In this document: positions 17,711-26,331 of the stretch, in pieces
Layout: each line of letters starts with the position of its first letter
Position numbering within the stretch: position 1 is the first letter of the stretch
Origin: Pedobacter mucosus
GTDB taxonomy: Bacteria; Bacteroidota; Bacteroidia; Sphingobacteriales; Sphingobacteriaceae
Direction of reading: 5' to 3'
Assembly (NCBI RefSeq): GCF_022200785.1
Contig: NZ_CP087585.1
Coordinates: 1,612,001 to 1,676,000, forward strand
Length of the DNA stretch: 64,000 bases
Made by a program: the position numbers and the translations under genes
The notes under the pieces: generated by a model
What the model saw: the letters and a program-made list of their open reading frames with translations, nothing else
Told to the model about the DNA's origin: nothing
Databases searched by the model: none

Positions 17711-20167
17711 TTAGTTAATGTTTATTTTATTAGGAATTCTATACAAAAGCTCCCATATTCTTGATCCATCGTTCAAAATAGACATATCTTTCACTTTATC
17801 ATCTGTGCTAAACATCCTTGAAATATATGTTTTGTCATTTAGGTTAAGTGTGTTCTCAATGCATAAATCTTCATTCATTACCTCTTTAAAATCATCCACA
17901 GCATCAATCGCGCTTCGAAATATTAAATCGTCATGAGTAAATAAGATAAATTGGAAGGGGAGCTCTGGGGTGTATTTATAAAATAACTTTATTATTTTTT
18001 GAAAGAAAGATGAGAAAGAATTTTTATTTACATAATCACTTGAAAAGAATAAGTCATCCATAACCAATGGTAGGTTGATATTATATTCTTTTCTAGTTGC
18101 TAAAGCAATGCTTAAGCTTATCATCAAGCAAAAGAGTTTATATCTAAATGTATTAAAATAGATATCTGGTGTGGTTACCTTTCCAGTTTCTAAATTTAAA
18201 ATACTTGCAATAATTAATTCTTTATGGTACTCAGTACCATCGATCATTATTAACTCTTTATCAATTTTTATCTGAAACTTAATTTTATGTTTTTCATCAA
18301 TGAAATCATTCATAATATCTTCTATAATATTTTTCATTGGAAGAAATGCTTTAGCAACTAGGCTATCTTTTTTCTCATTGAAAACTATATTAAATTGTTT
18401 GATTTGCGTTTTTACATTCTCAACATCTTCAACTAATCGTATTGCTTTTTCTAACTCCTTGCCTTGCTTTAAATATTGTTCTTGAAACATAGCTGTTGAA
18501 TCTTCCAATTCTTTTAAGTCAATTTCTGCATTAATAATCTGTTTTTCGATCGACAAAACCTCACTTGATCCTAACTTTTGAATCTCATTATTGATAGCCA
18601 ACTTCCTTAATTCACCAAGTTCTTTAATATCAGACAAATAGCTTGTGAAAGTTTTTAAGAAAAGATCAGAATTCTCATTTACCAGAGAAAATAGTTTTTC
18701 ATAATCCTCTTCTCGTGGAAACTGGACTCTGGATAGTGATTGAATGTAATCGTATAGCTGTTCATCCGCTGTGATTAGAGATAGGCGAACAAACAGTAAA
18801 TCTTCCTTTTTACTGATTAAATCTAACGATGGATACCTCGCAATTTCTATTCTTTCGGCAGATATCGAAGTAGTAGTTTCAACGAGTTTATTAATAAGTT
18901 TTGCAAGTTCACCTGATAAATTTCGGTAAGTGTTCTTAATATCTCTTTCAATTTCCTCAAATACATTCAATTTTTTTAATCGCTCATCAACATTTTCAGC
19001 AATAACGGAATGCTCAAAATTGGAGTTTAAACAAAAAGGACAGTCTGCAGAGTGCGTTAGTAATTCCAAACCACTCAAGAGAAATGTTTTTTCGGTTTCT
19101 AACTTTTCACTTCTCGTTCTTGATAGATAGGCACGAAATAATTCTTTGTAATCAGTAATAAGATCTTGTAAAACATCATTTTGATGATAGTCGGAAAAAT
19201 CTCTTTCCAATAGTTTAGTAAGAGCTTTTATGCTATCAAAATCTGATTTAGTCTGAATCACTTCCCCGTTCTTTAAATTAAATAAGTCTTCCGATTTTTT
19301 AAGTAAATCATCTTTCCTTGTCTGGATTATTTTAAAAGTTTGTGTTACTTCTGTTTGAAGTGAATTTTTCAAAGAAACTTCTTTACGACGATTATAGGTC
19401 GGAATTTGTTCAGAGATAGCTATAAAATCCAAATATTCTTTTAATCCTAGGGATTTTGCGACGATGTTATGAAATGAGTAATCAAAATTTTTATCTGTAA
19501 CATCATAGTTTATTCTTCCATTTTCGATTACGTCGTATTCGGTGATAAAATGTGCGATCGGATTAAATATCCTTAGATATTCACCTTTAAAAACAGGGTT
19601 ATCCAAGCTAAATATTCCTTCATTTGTTTCAACAATGCATTCTGGTGGATTTTCACTCGGAAAACGTTTTAAATATTCTTCAAAATCTAAATTATTTTCA
19701 TTTCTGCTACGAAGTTTTTTTTCACCTATCTCTTGCGCATAGACCATTTCTAAACCAGAAAAGATTGATGATTTCCCTGCACCGTTGTTTGCCAAGATTA
19801 AGGCATTCACCTGTTGATTGTTTTCATTAATCAAATCAATCCCGAATGTGATTCCATCAAGTTCTTCTTTGTCAGGAATGCCTCGTAAGTTAGAAATCTT
19901 TACATTTTTTAACCTAAAATCCTTACCATGATATTTTGATGTATCTATAAGTTCTTCATCTTTCGAGAAATCTTCAGATAAATCCTGAAAATTAAAATCT
20001 TGACCTTTGGATAATTGGTATAATGATAACAAACCTTCAAAAAAAAGCTCTCTAGTGCCAAAGTCTAACTTTGGGTAATAGTAGGCTATTACTTTAGCGA
20101 TTTGAGTTTGTTCTCTCTCATCAATAGCTATATCAATAAGTGCTTGTCTAAAATTAAAAGTTGTCAT
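17711..20167 (-). CDS. SMC/Rad50-like ATPase with zinc hook
   Basis: An 818-residue ABC-type ATPase. About 115 residues precede the head, an unusual N-terminal extension. Walker A is ANNGAGKSS at about 126-134. A zinc-hook CPFC lies at 376-379 between two coiled-coil arms. Near the C-terminus are Walker B with a double Asp (LPLVMDDLFFSSD) and the switch histidine (FILFTHDD). The usual LSGG signature is replaced by a divergent segment (FRYKLFCLMISLSIAL). Such proteins sense DNA ends or structures in defence systems such as Lamassu and RloC, but I cannot assign this one. It sits between a nuclease gene (43 bp upstream) and a membrane protein gene (1 bp downstream). Confidence 0.8.
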   Translation of the reverse strand: MTTFNFRQALIDIAIDEREQTQIAKVIAYYYPKLDFGTRELFFEGLLSLYQLSKGQDFNFQDLSEDFSKDEELIDTSKYHGKDFRLKNVKISNLRGIPDKEELDGITFGIDLINENNQQVNALILANNGAGKSSIFSGLEMVYAQEIGEKKLRSRNENNLDFEEYLKRFPSENPPECIVETNEGIFSLDNPVFKGEYLRIFNPIAHFITEYDVIENGRINYDVTDKNFDYSFHNIVAKSLGLKEYLDFIAISEQIPTYNRRKEVSLKNSLQTEVTQTFKIIQTRKDDLLKKSEDLFNLKNGEVIQTKSDFDSIKALTKLLERDFSDYHQNDVLQDLITDYKELFRAYLSRTRSEKLETEKTFLLSGLELLTHSADCPFCLNSNFEHSVIAENVDERLKKLNVFEEIERDIKNTYRNLSGELAKLINKLVETTTSISAERIEIARYPSLDLISKKEDLLFVRLSLITADEQLYDYIQSLSRVQFPREEDYEKLFSLVNENSDLFLKTFTSYLSDIKELGELRKLAINNEIQKLGSSEVLSIEKQIINAEIDLKELEDSTAMFQEQYLKQGKELEKAIRLVEDVENVKTQIKQFNIVFNEKKDSLVAKAFLPMKNIIEDIMNDFIDEKHKIKFQIKIDKELIMIDGTEYHKELIIASILNLETGKVTTPDIYFNTFRYKLFCLMISLSIALATRKEYNINLPLVMDDLFFSSDYVNKNSFSSFFQKIIKLFYKYTPELPFQFILFTHDDLIFRSAIDAVDDFKEVMNEDLCIENTLNLNDKTYISRMFSTDDKVKDMSILNDGSRIWELLYRIPNKININ

Positions 20168-20210
20168 AATAACATTATAATTGATGAAATTAGTTTTGAG
20201 CTAAATGAAG

Positions 20211-21458
20211 CTAATCAATTGGCGGAATATTATAAAGTTGAATCGCTAAATGCACTTCTCGATTTCTATCACCATTTAAATGAAATCTAAAATTGAACCA
20301 ATTTTCATCTGATTTATTTAAAAAAGTTAAGTAGTTTGGATGTGTTGATGTAGTCGACTCAATTTTATCAAGTATTGATGAGAAATCTTTCTCCCTCACG
20401 AAAATGACAATAGACGCCTTATTGTCTCGCCATGTAAGATATCTTAACAGTTGATCAATTGTCGCTAAATATCCTTTGGAGCCACTCCAAAACTTGCATT
20501 CAGCAATAAAAACCACAGAACTATTGTATCTTAGTTGAATATCTGTCTTTCCTGTCTTGTTAAATGTTTCTCCGCTCGCTGAACCGTTTTCAAAATTAGG
20601 ATCTAAAACCATTAGAATATGGTCTCGCAAATCTTCCTCACCCTTATTTTTGTAGACGCTTGGCATCCTTTCGAAATTTTTTCCTACATCGTTAATGATC
20701 TTTAATATTTTTTTATAATTATCATTATCAAGCGTAGGCTCTGGTGCAAAGCCCTTGTCATGGACCACTGGCTTAACCAAAATTTGTTCTCTTAGTAAAG
20801 GTTTAGGAACAGAAAATGTCTCGGGGGCGTTTGCTTTTTTTCTTAATGGGACTCCCAATGAGGAAAGCAAGCTATTCTTGTTTAGAAGTTTTTCTTTTCG
20901 TTGATCGAATACTGAAAGTATATAGTTTTTTAAATTCGAATTAAAGTTGCCAAGTTCGATTCTTAGGTAATTGTAATTAGAGTGGATACCGTTAAGTTCC
21001 GACTGATAGTTTCGATTGATTTCTTCAGCATTATTTGAAAAGTTGATAAACTCAGCAACAATTGCATCGCCTTTTATTTCAAAGTCACCACCACCACCAA
21101 TTGAGAATGTGTTTGCTGGACCATAAGCTAAAAGGTTTATGTCTCCTGAACATGGAATGAAATATTGAATGACCTCTTTTTTGTATTTCTTCCCCTCAAA
21201 AACATTGAAACTTTGTGGGAAATATTCAGCAGGTATATCGGTTTCGTAACTATCTGCGCTGACTTGGTCGAAATGGATTTCTGGAATTTGCAATTTATAT
21301 TTGCTTTCTATATGATCAGCATATTCATTTTCATTAGCATTAAGAATATAATTTTCCGTTTCACCTTCAATTAGTGATTTGATTGAATCGAAGGCTTTTT
21401 CAAAAATTTCTGATATACGTCCTTTTGAAAATATTCTACCGTATGTTCTTCCGTTCAT
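20211..21458 (-). CDS. PD-(D/E)XK nuclease-domain protein of candidate defence operon
   Basis: A 415-residue protein with a C-terminal restriction-endonuclease-like core. The motif reads E275 (GEEDLRDH), D306 (KTGKTDIQL), then E320-x-K322 (FIAECKFW), followed by an alpha helix with QLLRYLTW. The first about 240 residues form an unrecognised domain with a glycine-rich FSIGGGGDFEIKGDA stretch. It is the promoter-proximal gene of the operon. Inferred role: the DNA-cutting effector governed by the SMC-like ATPase. Proteins of this shape also occur alone, so the functional link needs checking by gene co-occurrence. Confidence 0.75.
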   Translation of the reverse strand: MNGRTYGRIFSKGRISEIFEKAFDSIKSLIEGETENYILNANENEYADHIESKYKLQIPEIHFDQVSADSYETDIPAEYFPQSFNVFEGKKYKKEVIQYFIPCSGDINLLAYGPANTFSIGGGGDFEIKGDAIVAEFINFSNNAEEINRNYQSELNGIHSNYNYLRIELGNFNSNLKNYILSVFDQRKEKLLNKNSLLSSLGVPLRKKANAPETFSVPKPLLREQILVKPVVHDKGFAPEPTLDNDNYKKILKIINDVGKNFERMPSVYKNKGEEDLRDHILMVLDPNFENGSASGETFNKTGKTDIQLRYNSSVVFIAECKFWSGSKGYLATIDQLLRYLTWRDNKASIVIFVREKDFSSILDKIESTTSTHPNYLTFLNKSDENWFNFRFHLNGDRNREVHLAIQLYNIPPID

Positions 21459-21669
21459 TGTTGTTAAATTTTTACTTTTTATTGTATTCGAATCTTTAAA
21501 GGATAGTGCAGAAAGAATGATACATTAGATTTCAAGGTAATTACTATTATTTACCTAAGTGAGACGAGTATTGAGAGCGCATTACAGAGGAGTACTCAAA
21601 TATATAATAATTGATCTAATTCAACAATATATAATTTGATTGACAGTAATAATGACAGGTAAAACAAAA

Positions 21670-21700
21670 AGCCTCTGTAAGTACTTGACTTACAGAGGCT
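21670..21700. terminator. Terminator downstream of tRNA-Lys
   Basis: A perfect 13-bp stem (AGCCTCTGTAAGT with its complement) and a 5-base loop, flanked by A-runs on the left and T-runs on the right. It lies 11 bases from the tRNA 3' end and can terminate tRNA-Lys (minus strand). Inferred: brought in by the island, as the older terminator appears to be at 9601-9635. Confidence 0.8.
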
Positions 21701-21711
21701 TTATTTTGTTA

Positions 21712-21787
21712 TGGTGATCCCGCTGGGATTCGAACCCAGGACCACTACATTAAAAGTGTAATGCTCTACCAGCTGAGCTACGGAATC
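21712..21787 (-). tRNA. tRNA-Lys (anticodon TTT)
   Basis: A full cloverleaf: acceptor GATTCCG/CGGGATC with one G-T pair, D-arm GCTCAGCTGGTAGAGC, anticodon stem TTACA/TGTAG with loop CTTTTAA (anticodon TTT), T-arm CTGGGTTCGAATCCCAG, discriminator A, and an encoded CCA (complement at 21712-21714). The 73-base body is intact. Its 3' end is the apparent integration site of the 12-kb island on its left. Confidence 0.97.
21714..21729. repeat. att-like direct repeat, tRNA-Lys copy
   Basis: The 16 bases GTGATCCCGCTGGGAT are the 3' end of tRNA-Lys and recur exactly at 9644-9659. This copy keeps the tRNA functional. Confidence 0.7.
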
Positions 21788-22099
21788 ATCGTTTAAATTA
21801 ATCCCTTTCGGTTTCCTTTAAAGTGGTGCAAATATAGCGTTATACACCTCTCCCTGCAAATAAATAATTCTAAATTAAGCTAGTTTATTGATTCATAGGT
21901 TGATTAATTATGTTTAGTCGTTTTTGGATGCCAAAATAAAAGAATAATAGGGCATAAATAGCTCGAATAAATGCGATCCAACACACCTGATAACGAAATT
22001 AATAACTTAATAAATTGTAAGATGCCATAAATTTTCCATTCTTTTGGCGAATCAAGCTTGTCTTAGAACATTAATAAAACCTCAACTTTAACTTATATT
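21788..22099. other. Intergenic region before gmhB
   Basis: About 310 AT-rich bases between divergently transcribed tRNA-Lys and gmhB. No gene or strong structure is seen; it should contain both promoters. Confidence 0.5.
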
Positions 22100-22594
22100 A
22101 TGAATAAAGCAATTTTTCTAGATCGTGACGGAGTATTGAATCATGAGATAAATGATTATATCTGTAGGGTTGAAGATTTCGAAATTTTGGAATACCAGAT
22201 TCCAGTGTTAAAAAAGTTATTTGATGAAGGATATTTGCTTATTGTAATTACAAATCAAGGGGGAATTGCCTTAAAAAGATATACGGAAGAACAATTGACA
22301 ACAATGCACCAATCATTGCAGGATTCCTTTAAAGAACAAGGCGCAGAAATTGCTCATTTTTATTATTGTCCACATCATCCTACAGTGGGTGGCGAATGTG
22401 CATGCAGAAAACCAGCTTCAGGAATGCTTTTAGATGCGATTGAGAAGTTTGATATTGATCCGGCATTATCTATTATGATTGGGGATAAACTTAGGGATGT
22501 TGAGGCTGCGAATGGGGCAGGAGTAAAGGGGATTTTAATTGAGCCTGATGAAGAGATTCGTTATGAAAAGATTAAGGTAGCTTTAATAGCGTAA
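22100..22594 (+). CDS. gmhB: D-glycero-D-manno-heptose 1,7-bisphosphate 7-phosphatase (HAD-IIIA)
   Basis: Removes the 7-phosphate of heptose bisphosphate in the synthesis of the ADP-heptose used for lipopolysaccharide. The 164-residue protein has the HAD nucleophile motif FLDRDGVLN, the second motif Thr in VITNQGG, the Lys in CACRKPASGM and the last motif IMIGDKLRD. The GmhB zinc loop is present (YYCPHHPTVGGECAC). It is slightly shorter than E. coli GmhB (about 190). No other heptose gene is adjacent. A related histidinol-phosphatase role is less likely given the zinc loop. Confidence 0.85.
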   Translation: MNKAIFLDRDGVLNHEINDYICRVEDFEILEYQIPVLKKLFDEGYLLIVITNQGGIALKRYTEEQLTTMHQSLQDSFKEQGAEIAHFYYCPHHPTVGGECACRKPASGMLLDAIEKFDIDPALSIMIGDKLRDVEAANGAGVKGILIEPDEEIRYEKIKVALIA

Positions 22595-22620
22595 TGGTTT
22601 TTTAAGTATGTTGAGGGATA

Positions 22621-23322
22621 GTTAATACTTTGTGGAGATTGCCTTGCTTTTATCTTGCCTCGGCTGGCCGCCGAAGGGCTTTTACTTTTGGCTTGGCCCA
22701 AAAGTAACAAAAGTTCAAGGCTTCCCGAAGGCTCGGGACGGATGGATCTGATAGACAAATAGGATCGTCCAAACTTTAAGAGCAACAGTGGTCTAGGTTT
22801 GATGAAAAATCAAACTTGCCACTGTTTTGATAATTAGGTTAGGGAAAGTTAGTGCACAAGTTTAAACGTCCTATTCATCTATCACCTCCTAGGCCGGAAA
22901 GCAGGGTGGCTGTGCGATCGTGAAAACCTTACGTCAAAAGGATATTCTGTTAAGAACTGTATTTCTTTAAACAGCAGGGTTTGAACCACCAACCCAATGC
23001 CAATGAAAAACAAACCCATTTTTCCCATCAAACACTGATAGGACGCCTGCTTTTCCTGAGCAGCGGAAAAAAAATCTGGAAGGCTGGGATTGAGCGTTGG
23101 CAGAAGGCCTCGATTTTATTAGTTTCGATCCTTCAATCGAAACCGTAGCTTGAGCTGCCTTCCAGATTTTTGTGTAATGGATGGTGCGCCAAGCTACCTA
23201 GTGAAAAGCGAAGGGCTTTGCTAACTTTGGCCTTCAAAGTTTGATGCCTGCCGGCATAGAGGCATAGAAACAAATTATTTGATAGTGTATGGTTTTGGCC
23301 CCCTCATTCCGTGCAGAAGGAA
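22621..23322. repeat. Structured ~700-bp intergenic repeat, copy 1
   Basis: First complete unit (702 bp). It contains a hairpin TTACTTTTGG/CCAAAAGTAA (22682-22707), CCCGA/TCGGG (22724-22737), and a long-range stem pairing 22750-22764 with 22869-22883 (two mismatches). It also holds an inner hairpin around 22790-22830, a perfect 15-bp stem pairing 23070-23084 with 23157-23171, and AACTTTG/CAAAGTT near 23223-23241. It has no coding potential that holds across copies. Confidence 0.8.
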
Positions 23323-24040
23323 GTTAATGCTTTGTGGAGGTTGCTTTGCTTTTGTCTTGCCTCGGCTGGCCGCCGAAGGGCTTTTACTTTTTTCAGTTTG
23401 TTTATATTTGTATAGGTCTTCAAGCTTTCGCTATGCTCAGGTTGGCTTGGCCCAAAAGTAACAAAAGTCCAAGGCTTCCCGAAGGCTCGGGACGGATGGA
23501 TCTGATAGACAAATAGGATCGTCTAAACTTTAATGGCAACAGTGGACTAGGTTTGATGAAAAATCAAACTTGCCACTGTTTTGGTAATTAGGTTAGGGAA
23601 AATTAGTTCACAAGTTTAAACGTCCTATTTGTCTATCAGCTCCTAGGCCGGAAAGCAGGGTGGCCGTGCGATCGTGAAAACCTTACGTCAAAAGGATATT
23701 CTGTTAAGAACTGTATTTCTTTAAACAGCAGGGTTTGAATCGCTAACCCAATGCCAATGAAAAACAAACTAAAGTATCACACCTTGCTCTGATAGGACGC
23801 AGGCTTTTCCTGAGCAGCGGGAAAAAAATCTGGAAGGCTGGGATTGAGCGTGGCAGAAGGCCTAGATTTTATTTCTTTCAATCCTTCAATCGAAACCGTA
23901 GCCTGAGCTGCCTTCCAGATTTTTGTGTAATGAATGGTGCGGGAGAGCTGCCTAGTGAAAAGCGAAGGGCTTTGCTAACTTTGGCCTTCAAAGTTTGATG
24001 CCCGCCGGCATAGAGGTATAGAAACAAATTAATAAAGAGT
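23323..24040. repeat. Structured ~700-bp intergenic repeat, copy 2
   Basis: Second unit. The outer stem is perfect here: TGATAGACAAATAGGA at 23503-23518 pairs with 23623-23638. The 15-bp stem pairs 23824-23838 with 23910-23924. A 52-bp insertion at 23392-23443 splits the TTACTTTTGG hairpin. The 3' end diverges from copy 1 after about 24030. Confidence 0.8.
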
Positions 24041-24104
24041 GATAAGTTTACTTTTGTGGTTAAAAGACAACGTTCTATAAACAGAAATTAATAGTCTTTT
24101 CTTT

Positions 24105-24768
24105 TTTCCTCACCGCCGGAACGGCTCTTACCTTTTTCTTGATAATAAAGAACCAAACAATCAAGGCTTCCCGAAGGCTCGGGACGGATGGATCTGATAG
24201 ACAAATAGGATCGTCCAAACTTTAATGGCAACAGTGGACTAGGTTTGATGAAGAATCAAACTTGCCACTGTTTCGGTAATTAGGTTAGGGAAAGTTTGTG
24301 CACAAGTTTAAACGTCCTATTCATCTATCACCTCCTAGGCCGGAAAGCAGGGTGGCTGTGCGATCGTTTAAACAATACCTTTAATGTGATATTTATTTAA
24401 AAAAAAGATTTCTTTAAACAGCAGGGTTAGAACCAACAACCTAATGCCAATGAAAAACATAACCTTGTTCTACTCCTTGCCCTGATAGGACGCCTGCTTT
24501 TCCTAAGCAGCGGGAAAAAAATCTGGAAGGTTGGGTTTGAGGGTGGCTGAAGGCCTAGATATATTTGTTTCGATCCTTTATCGAAACCGTAGCCTGAGCG
24601 GCCTTCCAGATTTTTGTGTAATGCATGGTGAGGCAGAGCTGCCTAGTGAAAAGCGAAGGGCTTTGCTAACTTTGGCCTTCAAAGTTTGATGCCCGCCGGC
24701 ATAGAGGCGAAGAAAAAAATTATTTGATAGTCTATGGTTTTGGCTCCCCTCATTCCGTGCAGAAGGAA
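24105..24768. repeat. Structured ~700-bp intergenic repeat, copy 3
   Basis: Third unit. The 5' end is degenerate (CACCGCCGGAACGGCTCTTA in place of the usual start), but from about 24161 it matches the others closely. The 15-bp stem is kept at 24517-24531 with 24601-24615, where the terminal C-G pair has become T-G and can still pair. Confidence 0.78.
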
Positions 24769-24895
24769 TTTAATGCTTTGTGGAGGTTGCTTTGCTTTTG
24801 TCTTGCCTCGGCTGGCCGCCGAAGGGCTTTTACTTTTTGCTTGGCCCAAAAGTAACAAAAGTCCAAGGCTTCCCGAAGGCTCGGGACAGATGGGC
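24769..24895. repeat. Structured intergenic repeat, copy 4 (5' end only)
   Basis: Matches the first about 125 bases of copies 1 and 2 up to the CCCGAAGGCTCGGG hairpin, then ends abruptly. It suggests the array grew by unequal recombination. Confidence 0.75.
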
Positions 24896-24979
24896 CGAAT
24901 TAGCTGGGTGGCTGGGCATGTGTTATAAATAAACGTCTAAAGGCATGCCTTGCAATTACAATATCATAACACTATAACA

Positions 24980-25012
24980 AAAAAAGCCCAAATCGGAACG
25001 ACTTGGGCTTTG
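24980..25012 (-). terminator. Terminator after the transaldolase-family gene
   Basis: Minus-strand stem AAGCCCAA/TTGGGCTT with a 10-12 base loop, followed by a run of T. It lies about 16 bases past the stop codon. Confidence 0.8.
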
Positions 25013-25027
25013 ATTGATTGAATATTT

Positions 25028-25696
25028 TTAACCTGTAATTTTAGCTGAAGCCTTAGCATGATCTGCTAAGAAAGTAGCCAAACCACTATCTGTTAAGGGG
25101 TGTTTTAGTAAACCTGCAATCGCAACAAGTGGCGCTGTAATCACATCAGCACCTAATTTAGCGCAATTTACAATGTGCAATGGTCCGCGGATGGATGCAG
25201 CTAAAATTTGAGTTTCGTAACCGTAGTTATCAAAAATTGTTCTGATATCTTCGATCAACGTCAAGCCATCGCTAGAAATATCATCTAAGCGACCTAAAAA
25301 TGGAGAAACATAAGTTGCTCCAGCTTTTGCAGCTAACAAAGCCTGTCCGGCAGAGAAAATTAAAGTACAATTGGTTTTGATTCCTTTTGAAGAGAAATAC
25401 TTAATGGCTTTAACACCATCTTTAATCATCGGTACTTTAACTACAATTTTAGGATTTAATGCCGCTAATGCTTCACCTTCTTTAACGATTTCGTCAAATG
25501 TTGTTGCAATAACTTCTGCACTAACATTATCATCAACGATATCACAAATAGCTTTGTAGTGATTAATTACATTTTCTTCGCCAGTAATGCCTTCTTTAGC
25601 CATTAAGCTTGGGTTGGTGGTTACGCCATCCAAAATTCCCATGTCTTGTGCTTCTCTTATTTGATCAAGATTAGCTGTGTCTATAAAAAATTTCAT
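25028..25696 (-). CDS. fsa: Transaldolase / fructose-6-phosphate aldolase family protein
   Basis: A small (222-residue) member of the transaldolase family, subfamily of FSA/TalC, that moves or splits a dihydroxyacetone unit via a Schiff base. The N-terminal [16 protein letters not shown] is characteristic, as are [11 protein letters not shown] and the active lysine in [13 protein letters not shown]. The C-terminal [15 protein letters not shown] matches short transaldolases. The length separates it from the long TalB type. Whether transaldolase or fructose-6-phosphate aldolase activity dominates cannot be read from sequence. It is transcribed alone, next to the SRP RNA gene. Confidence 0.88.
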   Translation of the reverse strand: MKFFIDTANLDQIREAQDMGILDGVTTNPSLMAKEGITGEENVINHYKAICDIVDDNVSAEVIATTFDEIVKEGEALAALNPKIVVKVPMIKDGVKAIKYFSSKGIKTNCTLIFSAGQALLAAKAGATYVSPFLGRLDDISSDGLTLIEDIRTIFDNYGYETQILAASIRGPLHIVNCAKLGADVITAPLVAIAGLLKHPLTDSGLATFLADHAKASAKITG

Positions 25697-25786
25697 GTTT
25701 TATAAATTCTTAAATGAATATTCGAATTTTAATATTTAAAACCCTGAAGAATTTAAAGTCCCCCTTCAGGGGATTAAGGAAAGTAA

Positions 25787-25892
25787 AAAAAGGGCAAGCA
25801 CCTCTTATCGCACCGCTACGACCTTCTACCCTTGCTGCATTCCTGCCCTGGGGGAGTTCAAAAGGAGCTGGTCGTAAAAGACTTGCCCGCCA
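25787..25892 (-). ncRNA. ffs: Signal recognition particle RNA (small, 4.5S type)
   Basis: The minus strand holds the conserved SRP domain IV: GGGCAGGAATGCAGCAAGGG, followed by the AGAAGGTCGTAGC and GTGCGATAAGAGG arm. The outer helix pairs GGGCAAG near 25885 with CTTGCCC near 25792, giving a hairpin RNA of about 105 bases. A T-run follows the 3' end. It binds Ffh for co-translational membrane targeting. Confidence 0.92.
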
Positions 25893-26331
25893 CAAAGGTA
25901 GCAAAAGCACCCGTTTTTCAAAATAAAAATTGATAATTTCACTAGTGCATTGATTGTGAATGGATTAATTTTTATTCTGCTTATACAGACAATATAAAAC
26001 TTAAATTCTAATCTATATTTGGTTATAAATACTTATTATTACCTAAGCTTTTTAAGTATTAACCGATGCGCTTATCAATCGCTTAAACAAGAATTTCTAA
26101 CCTTCAAATAGCTTTTTGCGAAAAACAATAATTGGTCGCAAGTGGAAAGCATGTTAATAGCGCATTTATGATTTAATAATAATATGTGCTTTTTGTTATC
26201 AATAATTCAATAACGCTCATTTAAATTACTTTATAACTAAGATTATTCTAAAAATGATGCTAACTCTATAATTTGCGCTTCATTTTTTTTATCTTAGTGT
26301 TTCCTATACACTAACAACTAACGAGCAAAGA
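25893..26331. other. Intergenic region upstream of gltB
   Basis: About 440 AT-rich bases with no gene. Shortly before gltB are a possible -7 box (TATAATTTGC near 26267-26276) and a small inverted repeat TAGTGT/ACACTA (near 26295-26312), which could be a regulatory site. Both are weak calls. Confidence 0.4.

Noticed and set aside
23279..23516. Short plus-strand frames in the structured repeat (also 24734-24928)
   Set aside because: They are not kept in all copies; the 52-bp insertion in copy 2 and other differences break them, so the repeat is not coding.
25710..25926. Frames on both strands over the SRP RNA
   Set aside because: The conserved sequence here is explained by the SRP RNA fold, not by coding.
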